DNA of 64,000 bases from assembly GCA_958296175.1 (NCBI GenBank), contig OY282448.1, forward strand, positions 969,899-1,033,898. Reading direction: 5' to 3'. The stretch comes from an uncultured Chloroflexota bacterium (GTDB taxonomy: Bacteria > Chloroflexota > UBA11872). How positions within the stretch are numbered: the first letter of the stretch is position 1; each line of letters opens with the position of its first letter. Shown piece after piece: positions 24,677 through 31,873 of this stretch. The notes beneath the pieces are model-generated. The model was not told the origin of the DNA, ran no database searches, and worked only from the letters and a program-made list of their open reading frames with translations. A program made the position numbers and the translations under genes.

Positions 24677-25471
24677 CTAACCCTGCCGCCATTGGCGCCA
24701 GAGGATGGCGGCGCGTTTGGCGGGCAGGCGCAGGAGGCTGCGGTACTGGTTCTGCGCGTGCGCGCGCAGGCCGGGGGGCGGGTGGTGGACGTTGCCGTCG
24801 GCGGGCACGGTGGCGCGGCCCTCGAGTGCGCGGCGCAGGTCGGCGGCGCTGCGGCCAGCGAACAGGGTGACGTTGCGCGCCAGGTCGCCGAAGTGCGCGT
24901 CGCTGGCGCCAACCAGCGCGCCAATCCGCTCGCCGTCCCGGCGCATCACCTCGCGCAGCCGTTCGCGCGCGCGCTGTTTCATGTAGGGGTTGCGCGCTTC
25001 GATGCCGTCGAAGCGGCAGGACCGCAGAGCCTCCCGCAGCCGCCCGACGGAGATGGAGGACGGCAGCCCCAGAAACGGGTGCGCCGCAATGGCCAGGCCG
25101 CCCTGCGCGTGGATGGCGTCCACCGTGTCGGGCACGGAGCGAAAGATGGCCGGCGGCGCCTGCAGAAACAGGCCCACTATGTGGTCCTGGCGGCGCGTGG
25201 TGATTTCCATGCCCAGCACCACCTGCACCCGCGCGCCGCTGGCCAGCGCATGCGCCTGCGCCTCCAGCGCGCCGTCCATGGTGTCGTGGTCGGTCACGGC
25301 CAGCACGTCCAGCCCCAGCGCCTCCGCGGCGTCGACCACGCGCCGCGGGGAGACGACGCCGTCGCTGGCCGTGGTGTGGCAGTGCAGCTCGCCCACGCCC
25401 CAGCCGCCGGCCGGCGCCGGCGGCGGGTCGGCCGGCATGCACGGCCGCCGGTCGCGCTCCTCCTGCGTCAC
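24677..25471 (-). CDS. PHP-domain phosphoesterase
   Basis: The 264-residue protein has the five PHP metal motifs: HCHTTASDG, VTDHDTM, LGMEITT, IAAHPFLG and VGASDAHFG. These bind up to three metal ions and hydrolyse phosphate esters, for example histidinol phosphate, small oligoribonucleotides or 3',5'-nucleoside bisphosphates (RNase AM type). It looks soluble. GTG 25471 is preferred, with GGGGGG upstream; ATG 25438 is an alternative. Transcription is toward the 22271-24385 gene with a gap of about 290 bases (24386-24676), in which only short GC-rich repeats are seen. Confidence 0.85.
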   Translation of the reverse strand: MTQEERDRRPCMPADPPPAPAGGWGVGELHCHTTASDGVVSPRRVVDAAEALGLDVLAVTDHDTMDGALEAQAHALASGARVQVVLGMEITTRRQDHIVGLFLQAPPAIFRSVPDTVDAIHAQGGLAIAAHPFLGLPSSISVGRLREALRSCRFDGIEARNPYMKQRARERLREVMRRDGERIGALVGASDAHFGDLARNVTLFAGRSAADLRRALEGRATVPADGNVHHPPPGLRAHAQNQYRSLLRLPAKRAAILWRQWRQG

Positions 25472-25648
25472 TGCGCCCCCCTGCGTTCGGTCTGCCAACG
25501 TCTCGACGGCCCCGCGCCTAGTCAACCACGCGCCGCGCCTGCCCGGGCCTTCGGCGCACGGGAGGGGTCATCGGCCGCGGGCGGCACTGCTGCCCCCCCA
25601 GACAGATGCGCGGCACGACCCAGCGAGTGCACGGCCGAAGCTGCCTCC

Positions 25649-25698
25649 TACAATGGTTTGGATGTGGCCAGCATCGGCCGCGCGTGTAGGCGTGGAGG
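25649..25698 (+). promoter_or_regulatory. Promoter and ribosome site of the DUF7662/PIN operon
   Basis: TACAAT at 25649-25654 is a good -10 box. GGAGG at 25694-25698 lies five bases before GTG 25704. An alternative ATG at 25662 begins seven bases after the -10 box and could be used by a leaderless message. Confidence 0.5.
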
Positions 25699-25703
25699 CC
25701 CAG

Positions 25704-26105
25704 GTGACCGTCGACAACGAGCAGCGGAGCCGGGAGTTGGCGGTTCGCGGCAGGTATCAGCGTCTGTACGCGCACTTGTGCAATCTCTCGATTCCAGAAT
25801 GGCAGACGACCTTTATTGCGATTGAGGCCATCGTGGGATTCGAATTGCCGATGTCGGCCCGAAAGCACCGCTCGTGGTGGTCGAACCACAACGGCCGCGG
25901 TCACAGTCAGGCGCTCGCCTGGCAAGCCGCTGGCTGGGAGACGGTGAATGTCGACGTGCAGGCGGAAACGCTGACGCTGCGGCGGAAAGGCGCCGACGCT
26001 TCCCCCCAGATCGACCTCGACGAACTGTGGCCGGTGCATCACGCCGGCGGCTGGCCGGAAGGCCTGAGCCTCCGCCGCGAAGACTTTTACGAGGATCGGA
26101 TATAG
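25704..26105 (+). CDS. DUF7662-like protein, candidate antitoxin partner of PIN protein
   Basis: The 133-residue protein contains a compact region resembling DUF7662: FIAIEAIVGFELPMSARKH, RSWWSNHNGRGHSQALAW and AAGWETVNVDVQAETL. The remaining C-terminal 45 residues are acidic and look flexible (DLDELWPVHHAGG, ending RREDFYEDRI), as in type II antitoxin tails. It is followed eight bases later by a PIN-domain gene. GTG 25704 has the best ribosome site. Base composition is visibly less GC-rich than the flanks, a sign of recent transfer. The antitoxin role is inferred from context, not from the family. Confidence 0.65.
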   Translation: MTVDNEQRSRELAVRGRYQRLYAHLCNLSIPEWQTTFIAIEAIVGFELPMSARKHRSWWSNHNGRGHSQALAWQAAGWETVNVDVQAETLTLRRKGADASPQIDLDELWPVHHAGGWPEGLSLRREDFYEDRI

Positions 26106-26113
26106 CCCGCCCG

Positions 26114-26536
26114 ATGTTCATCGACACCAACGTGCTCGTCGGTGCGCGCATTGGTGAATCGCCGCAGAACGCCGCCGCACGAAGACACATGCATCGCGCC
26201 ATTCGAACCCGCGAACCTTTGCGAATCAGCCGGCAGATCATTCGTGAGTACCTCGCGGTGGTTACCCGGCCCCAGACCTGGATGGCCGCCATCACGCTGG
26301 AAGACGCGTTGGATGACGTGCACCGAATTCTCGGGTCGTTCGAGGTCCTCGAAGACGGTCCCCCCGTCACCGAAACGCTGTTCGCGCTGTGCCGAGAGGT
26401 CGCTGTGGGCGGGCGGCAGATTCACGACGCCAACATCGTGGCGACCATGCTGACCTATGGGGAGCGTCGTCTGTTGACGTTCGACGCCTCAGATTTTCGG
26501 CGTTTCGGCAACCTGATCGAGATTGTCGGCGCATAG
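26114..26536 (+). CDS. PIN-domain ribonuclease (VapC-like)
   Basis: The 140-residue protein is a complete PIN domain. Acidic residues expected to bind magnesium or manganese are seen at D4 (MFIDTNVLV), E45 (IIREYLAVV), D105 (QIHDANIVA) and D124/D127 (LTFDASDF). VapC-type PIN proteins cleave tRNA or rRNA and are kept inactive by a co-expressed antitoxin. The upstream gene, eight bases away, is not a usual VapB but a DUF7662-like protein. The region is less GC-rich than its neighbours. Function as a toxin is probable but inferred. Confidence 0.85.
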   Translation: MFIDTNVLVGARIGESPQNAAARRHMHRAIRTREPLRISRQIIREYLAVVTRPQTWMAAITLEDALDDVHRILGSFEVLEDGPPVTETLFALCREVAVGGRQIHDANIVATMLTYGERRLLTFDASDFRRFGNLIEIVGA

Positions 26537-26582
26537 CGCCCGTCTGGCGTAGGCTATACACGCCGCGTTTCCAACACGGTGC

Positions 26583-26996
26583 ATGGTGAGCGCGCCCGAC
26601 GCCGGCCCGGCCTGGAACGTCGAAGATTTTCCGTCCCGCTACAACGGAACCCCCATCGCGTGGGACCCGGAGCGCCGCGACACGGCGGCCATGCCCTTCG
26701 TCGTGGCCGTGCGCCAGCACTTCTGGTCGTGGCGCATCACGCGCTTCGCCGCCGCCACTGGCGTGCTCGAAATCGACGTGGCGCTGCCCAGCGCCATGCC
26801 AGACGCCATGACGCTGGTCGGGTTCGACGACGGCGACGTGCATCCGTCGGCCTTGATCGGCGAACTCCGCGCGCTGCTGGACGGCATGGGCCGCGTGCTG
26901 CTGGACGACCCGTGGACCTACCGCCTGCGCGCGTCCGACGGCGCGCGCGCCGAGGTTTTCGAGGGAACGTTCGGCGGGCCTGGAGGCGGCGGATGA
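26583..26996 (+). CDS. Hypothetical protein, coupled to the next gene
   Basis: The 137-residue protein is not recognised. It starts with WNVEDFPSRYNGTPIAWDPERR, mostly hydrophilic, with mixed beta-strand-like segments (ITRFAAATGVLEIDVALP) and ends with glycine-rich GGPGGGG. No signal or membrane segment. TATACA at 26555-26560 could be a -10 box. Its stop overlaps the start of the following gene (ATGA at 26993-26996), so the two are likely translated together and may form a complex. Confidence 0.6.
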   Translation: MVSAPDAGPAWNVEDFPSRYNGTPIAWDPERRDTAAMPFVVAVRQHFWSWRITRFAAATGVLEIDVALPSAMPDAMTLVGFDDGDVHPSALIGELRALLDGMGRVLLDDPWTYRLRASDGARAEVFEGTFGGPGGGG

Positions 26997-27784
26997 CGTG
27001 GCCCCGCTCGCCGGCGGCGCAGCTGGCCGCCGACCGCACCTACCTGCATGACTACGCCGGCTGGGTCTCCACCATTCACGGCGTGGAAGCCCGCGCGCTG
27101 GTGCAGGCCATCCGCCAGGCCCACGCGCGCGACCTGCGCAAGGCCCTCAGCACGCGCCTCATGCAGTCGCGCGTCAGCGCGCTGCTGTCCATCGGGCTCT
27201 TCTACGCCGCCGTACGCCAGCGGTTCGGCTCGTCCGTGCTGCAGGCGCGGCTGCGCGCGGACGCGGCGGCGGCGCGGGCCGTGCTGCGCGAAGCCTCCGG
27301 CGCCGGCGCCACCGGCCTCTGGCGTTTCCTGCGGCTGCCCGAACCGCAGGAGCTGCGGCGCGCCGCGGTCGATCCCGCCCTGGTCAACGAATACGTGGAC
27401 TCCGGCGAGCAGCGCCTGGCAAACCTGGCGCGCATCAGCCAGCTCGCGCGGCAAGACATGCTGCTGACCACCATGGAATCCAGCCGCTCCAACCGCATCA
27501 TCGTGGCCTCCCCGCGCAGCGTGAGCCTCATCAAGACGGGGCGCGATTCGGAGCTGCACGGAATGAGCAACGCCGCCTTCTACCTGGTCGACATGTCCGG
27601 CGGCGACCTGCGCGACGACGGCGACCTGGTGGCCGTGGCCAGCCCCACCACGCCGGCCGTGCTGGAGGAGGTCGCCGAGGAAATCGAGTTCATCGACGAG
27701 GAGGCCGGCGCAGCGGCCGCGCTGGTGAGCCTGGTGGCCGAGGCCGGGTTGCTGGGATGCGGGAACCCCGCGGCGGACGGCTAA
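26993..27784 (+). CDS. Hypothetical protein
   Basis: The 263-residue protein is not recognised. It is mostly helical in appearance, with charged segments such as RQAHARDLRKALSTRLMQ and EQRLANLARISQLARQDM and a basic stretch SSRSNRIIVASPRSVSL. The C-terminal 60 residues are acidic (EEVAEEIEFIDEEAGAA). No catalytic motif is evident. It overlaps the upstream unknown gene by four bases and has no nearby downstream partner. The pair may be a two-component module of unknown type. Confidence 0.55.
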   Translation: MTWPRSPAAQLAADRTYLHDYAGWVSTIHGVEARALVQAIRQAHARDLRKALSTRLMQSRVSALLSIGLFYAAVRQRFGSSVLQARLRADAAAARAVLREASGAGATGLWRFLRLPEPQELRRAAVDPALVNEYVDSGEQRLANLARISQLARQDMLLTTMESSRSNRIIVASPRSVSLIKTGRDSELHGMSNAAFYLVDMSGGDLRDDGDLVAVASPTTPAVLEEVAEEIEFIDEEAGAAAALVSLVAEAGLLGCGNPAADG

Positions 27785-27979
27785 CCGCCGCCAAACCGCG
27801 GCGGCCGACGTAGAGTCCCGCCCGGTCGTCACGTCGACGGCCGCTCGAGCCGCTGCGCCGACGTTGCGGCAGCCGTCGCTGCGCCGGCCGGGCCTCAGCA
27901 GTCGGGAACCTGCGCACTGCCGCCGGTGGAGTCCCGCGGCCGCGGGAATGACGGGCGGCGCCCAGGGTTCCCGGCGCGG
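27785..27979. other. Intergenic region with one GGAATCC-type palindrome
   Basis: Between convergent genes; contains GTCCCGCGGCCGCGGGAATGAC near 27930-27951 in parts, resembling the family seen at 60421-60610. No gene is seen. Confidence 0.5.
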
Positions 27980-28810
27980 CTACGTCCCAGATTCGGCGCG
28001 GAACTCGGCGTACAACCGCGGCACGTCCGCCTCGTCGCACGTGCCGTCGTGGGCGGCAAAGCGCGCGCCTACGGACCGCGAGCCGAACGGCGGCAGCTCG
28101 ATGGCTTCGTGCCGCCAGGGACTGACGTACATCGGGCCGTAGTCGCGCGTGAACCAGGGAATCCCGTCGCTGCCCGCGTGCGGAAAGATCGCAATCCCCG
28201 CCGTTTCGCTGCGGGTGACCGGCCCCGAGTAGTCGACCCAGGCCGACACCTGGTCGAACGTTGCGGCTTCGTTTTCCTGGCCGTCCGCGTTCACGATGCG
28301 CCCGCCGTCCAGCACGTCGATCTGATCCGCCACGCGCACGGCCAGGCCGGCCTCTTTGGTCTGCCCCATGCGCACGGCGCGGTCGCCCGCGGACACCGTC
28401 ACCACCACGTCCACCAGCGTGTGATCGGGGCGCTCGGCCACCCAGATGACCCGCCGGTCCGTCAGCCGCACGTCCCCGCCGCCGTCCAGCCAGTTCACGT
28501 CCTGGCGAAACACGACCCCGTCGGCGCCAAGCTCGACGTCGGTCGAGGCAACCACCATGCGCGGCGGCGGTGCCAGGCCCTGCGACTCCGGCGCCCAGAA
28601 GTTCACGCCGTCGACGTCCTCGTGCGCGAACCAGATGCCCAGGTGGTGCAGATGGTCCGCCGGCGCGATCTGCGTCACCGCGTGGCCGCGCGGCGTGAGC
28701 ACCGGGTGCACGTAGGGCCGAAATTTCCCTTGCTGCACGGCAGCCAGGTAATGCCCATCGACATACACCTTGAGCTGATGCTGAAGTTCGCGGATTTCAT
28801 ACGTTGGCAT
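27980..28810 (-). CDS. PmoA-like protein (DUF6807)
   Basis: The 276-residue protein has the PmoA/DUF6807 signatures DHLHHLGIWFAHEDVDGVNF, ending near WAPE, and an FPHAGSDGIPWFTRDYGP segment with MYVSPWRHE. The N terminus (YEIRELQHQLKVYVDGHYLA) gives a beta-strand opening. DUF6807 proteins are common in sugar-degrading gene groups of planctomycetes and bacteroidetes; despite the historical name, no methane-oxidation function is implied. Function is probably on a carbohydrate or its breakdown product. ATG 28810 is used. The 197 bases upstream to 29007 hold no gene. Confidence 0.82.
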   Translation of the reverse strand: MPTYEIRELQHQLKVYVDGHYLAAVQQGKFRPYVHPVLTPRGHAVTQIAPADHLHHLGIWFAHEDVDGVNFWAPESQGLAPPPRMVVASTDVELGADGVVFRQDVNWLDGGGDVRLTDRRVIWVAERPDHTLVDVVVTVSAGDRAVRMGQTKEAGLAVRVADQIDVLDGGRIVNADGQENEAATFDQVSAWVDYSGPVTRSETAGIAIFPHAGSDGIPWFTRDYGPMYVSPWRHEAIELPPFGSRSVGARFAAHDGTCDEADVPRLYAEFRAESGT

Positions 28811-29007
28811 GGTGCGAGTCCTAGACCTGACCGCCGCAGTGTAGAAAAGCTCCCGCCCCGGCGCAGACCCCGGCCGAGGACGCGGCAACGCGCCAGGCCG
28901 CCACCACGACCACGCAGCCGTCCCCGCGCTGCCCCCCACGCCGAAGGCCTCGTCCTGGCGCGGCGGGGGAAACCACCCGTCGTTTCCGCGGCGGCGGCGG
29001 GCGTTGG

Positions 29008-30861
29008 TCAGGTGCGCGAGAGCTGGTAGATGCGGCGGCCGACGTGGTCGCTGACGACCAGGTCGCCGCGGGGGCTCACGGTCACGTCGGTGGGGCGGTC
29101 GAAGCCTTCGGCGAACGGGAAGACCTGGCCGGCGAACGTCTCGCCCTGCCGCGTCAGCCGCACGCGCAGCACGTTGTGGGCGAACGAGCTGCGGCCCTGG
29201 CCGGGTCCCCAGGTGGCAACGAGCGCGTCGCCGGTGAACTCGCCCGCCTGCGGCCCGGTGAAGAACGTGATGCCGGTGACGGCGGCGTGGGCGGGCAGCG
29301 CGGCCGCCGGGCCGTGCGTGTCGGAGCCGGCGGGCGGGTTGCCCCAGACGCGCGGGTGCCCGTAGTGGCGGCCGGCAATCACGTGGTTGAGTTCGTCCGG
29401 CGCGTCGTCCAGCCGCCGCTCGCTCACGTCGGGGCCGTTGTCGGTGCAGAACAGGTCGCCCTCCGGCGAGAAGGCCAGGTCGAAGGGGTTGCGGAACCCC
29501 CAGGCCACGCGCTCCAGGCGCGACCCGTCCGGCGCCAGGCGGATGATGGACCCCGACAGCGCTTCTTCGGGTTCCTCGCCCAGGTTGCTGGTGCTGCCAA
29601 TGGCCACGTAGAGCTGGCCGTCCGGCCCCACCGTCAGGCCGTTGTTGCGGTGCAGCAGATGCGCCCGTTCCGGCAAACCGCTGACGATCTGCGCGGCCTC
29701 GTCGGCGGCGCCGCTGCCGCTTGTGTCGCGCAGGCGCACGATCGCGCCGCGCACGGAGACGTACACGGCGTCGCCAATGAAGGCCAGCCCGCGCGGTTCG
29801 TCCACGCCCAGCGGCCCCAGCCCCGCGGCGAACACGCGCAGACCCTGGGCGCCGGGTTCGCCCGCGCTCCACAGCACGGCGTTGTTCGACATGGCGGCAA
29901 AGAGCCGGCCGTCGGGGGCATAAGCCACGGAGACAGGCAGCCCCAGGTCGGCGGTGTCGTGCAGCAGCCGCAGCGTGAAGCCCGGCGGCGCCTGCGGATG
30001 GCCGGTAGCCAGCACGCCGACCCGGCGCGTCAGCCGTTCCAGATCGACGGTGTGGCCGGGGCGCAGGCGCGGTGCGGGGTGGAAGCTGCGCAGCAGCGTC
30101 CAGAGCCCGCCCGGATAGGCCAGGTTGCGAACCTGGTCGCCCAGCAGGCGCAAGCGCGCCGGCTGGCGCTGCCCGCTGGCGTATTCCAGCACGCCCGCCT
30201 GGAAGTATTGGCGGATCGGGCCGGGTTCGGCCGTCGGGTCGATGAGCGTGCCGGGCGCGCCCGTGTCCACGCGCGCCGCCGTCTTGGGATAGCCCAGGCT
30301 GGCCGCGCCGCCCAGCCGCTGAAAGGCGTCCAGGAACCCCGTGCGGCTGCCCCCGACAGACACGTTGGACACCACGTGGCCAAAGGGGCCCGCGCGCAGG
30401 CCCTGAAACGGGTTGGTCGGCGTGGTCTCCGCCCCCAGGTCGGGGCTGCCGTCCAGCCCGCCGCCAATGAAGTCCCAGACCAGCCGCGGCGTCAGCCAGA
30501 TGCCGGGGCCGTCCGCGGCCGCCTCCATCACGCCGCGCTGAAAGTACTGCGCCAGCCGCCCGTCTTCGATCAGCGGTTCGGAGATGGCGTGGCCCCAGCG
30601 CGCCAGCCCGCCGGTTGCGGCGTAGTAGGTCAGGAACAGCGCGCTGCCGCCGTCGTCGAACTCGAGATCGGCGACGTTGTGCTGCAGCGCCGCGTCGAAG
30701 ACCGCCCGGCGCACGCGCGCGCGGCCCAGGCGCGGCTGCGCGCGCACGGACCCCGCGGCCAGCGCCGGAACTCCCAGCGCCGGAACTCCCAGCGCGGCCG
30801 CCGCCAGCACGGCGCGGCGGCCCACACGGCGGGCCGCGGGCGTCGGTTTTGGAGTGGACAC
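29008..30861 (-). CDS. Secreted PQQ-type sugar dehydrogenase-like protein with N-terminal 'YFQRG' repeats
   Basis: The 617-residue protein begins with a twin-arginine-like signal (RRVGRRAVLAAAALG), so export is likely. Residues 60-270 have two repeats of a module found in Chloroflexota exported proteins, with GGLARWGHAISEPLIEDG, QYFQRGVMEA and GYPKTAARVDTG and QYFQAGVLEYA. The C-terminal part (about 290-617) is a six-bladed propeller of the glucose/sorbosone dehydrogenase type, with PVSVAYAPDGRLFAAMSNN, HRNNGLTVGPDGQLYVAIG, GFRNPFDLAFSPEGDLF and RPTDVTVSPRGDLVVSDH. Such proteins oxidise aldoses using PQQ. PQQ contacts were not verified. Upstream gene is divergent (DUF3105). Confidence 0.82.
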   Translation of the reverse strand: MSTPKPTPAARRVGRRAVLAAAALGVPALGVPALAAGSVRAQPRLGRARVRRAVFDAALQHNVADLEFDDGGSALFLTYYAATGGLARWGHAISEPLIEDGRLAQYFQRGVMEAAADGPGIWLTPRLVWDFIGGGLDGSPDLGAETTPTNPFQGLRAGPFGHVVSNVSVGGSRTGFLDAFQRLGGAASLGYPKTAARVDTGAPGTLIDPTAEPGPIRQYFQAGVLEYASGQRQPARLRLLGDQVRNLAYPGGLWTLLRSFHPAPRLRPGHTVDLERLTRRVGVLATGHPQAPPGFTLRLLHDTADLGLPVSVAYAPDGRLFAAMSNNAVLWSAGEPGAQGLRVFAAGLGPLGVDEPRGLAFIGDAVYVSVRGAIVRLRDTSGSGAADEAAQIVSGLPERAHLLHRNNGLTVGPDGQLYVAIGSTSNLGEEPEEALSGSIIRLAPDGSRLERVAWGFRNPFDLAFSPEGDLFCTDNGPDVSERRLDDAPDELNHVIAGRHYGHPRVWGNPPAGSDTHGPAAALPAHAAVTGITFFTGPQAGEFTGDALVATWGPGQGRSSFAHNVLRVRLTRQGETFAGQVFPFAEGFDRPTDVTVSPRGDLVVSDHVGRRIYQLSRT

Positions 30862-30928
30862 AGGGCGTTGCCTGTCTGGGGCGGTGCGCGGAACGCGCCA
30901 TAGTAGCCGCCGCGGCGGACGGCTTCCC

Positions 30929-30934
30929 TATACT
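30929..30934 (+). promoter_or_regulatory. -10 box TATACT for the DUF3105 gene
   Basis: TATACT lies 28 bases before ATG 30963, and GAGGG before the start is the ribosome site. No clear -35 box. Confidence 0.5.
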
Positions 30935-30962
30935 CGGCGGGCCGCTGTTCCGAGGGATTTGC

Positions 30963-31649
30963 ATGGCATCACGTCGACGCCGCCGCACGCGCGGGCAGAA
31001 CCGCGCCGACGGCGGCCGCGCCAGCGCACCCGACCGCACCAAGCGCGCCAACGACGGCGCGGACGGCAAACGCGGCGACGGAGCGAAGAAGTCCAAAGGC
31101 GGCGCGCGGAAGGGCGGGTTCGGCCGCGGGTTCTGGATTTACATGGTGGCCATGATGGCCGTGCTGATCCCGCTCAACCTGGTGTGCCTGAACCAGGCCA
31201 ACGCGCCCGGCCCGGGCGAAGCGGCCGAGGTGCAGACCGCGCCGGTGCTGGAATCCATCAACGAGCCGCACGCGCCCTACGCCACCGACCCTCCCACCTC
31301 GGGGCCGCACGTGGCCGAGCTGGCGCCGCACGGCTATCGGTCGGACACGCTGCCGGACGAGATCCAGGTGGCCAATCTGGCCAGCGGCTTCGTCATCGTG
31401 CATTACAACCCCGCGGCAACCGCGCTGCTGCCCGCCGACATGCAGCAACTGGCGGCAGAGTTCGAAGGCCACGACCTGATCGTGCAACCCGACGGCTCGC
31501 TGCCTGCGGCCACCGCCGTCGCCCTGACCGCCTGGGGCCGCATCGAACAGCTGGAGACCTACGACCGCGGCCGCGTCTACAACTTCGTGCGCAGCTACGC
31601 CGGCGTCGGCCAGACGACGCCCCCCGCGGCGGCCGCCGGGGGTTCCTGA
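30963..31649 (+). CDS. DUF3105 membrane protein
   Basis: The 228-residue protein has a basic N-terminal segment (RRRRRTRGQNR...KKSKGGARKGG), one membrane helix near 59-76 (GFWIYMVAMMAVLIPLNLV) and a C-terminal DUF3105 domain with PYATDPPTSGPHVAELAPHG and VIVHYNPAATALLPADM. DUF3105 proteins are found in Actinobacteria and Chloroflexota, often with copper- or thiol-related genes, but without a known function. The HYNP and GPH residues may bind a metal. The cytoplasmic basic tail would face inside. Divergent from the propeller gene at 30861. Confidence 0.85.
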   Translation: MASRRRRRTRGQNRADGGRASAPDRTKRANDGADGKRGDGAKKSKGGARKGGFGRGFWIYMVAMMAVLIPLNLVCLNQANAPGPGEAAEVQTAPVLESINEPHAPYATDPPTSGPHVAELAPHGYRSDTLPDEIQVANLASGFVIVHYNPAATALLPADMQQLAAEFEGHDLIVQPDGSLPAATAVALTAWGRIEQLETYDRGRVYNFVRSYAGVGQTTPPAAAAGGS

Positions 31650-31873
31650 GCGCCCGGAGCGCACAGTACGCCCAGGCGCCGGTCGCGGCCGCCCGCGGCG
31701 CCGCGCCGTTGAGTGTCCCGGCGCACGTCGGCGCACGGCCGCAGCGCCGCCGGCCAGTGCTCATAACCAGGCCAGCGCCCACACGTGGCCAGCGCACACA
31801 CCTGGCCCGCGGCGAACGCCCGCGGCGGGGCGGGGTCGAAACCCTCCCAGCGCCGCCGCCCGTCCGTCCGGTG

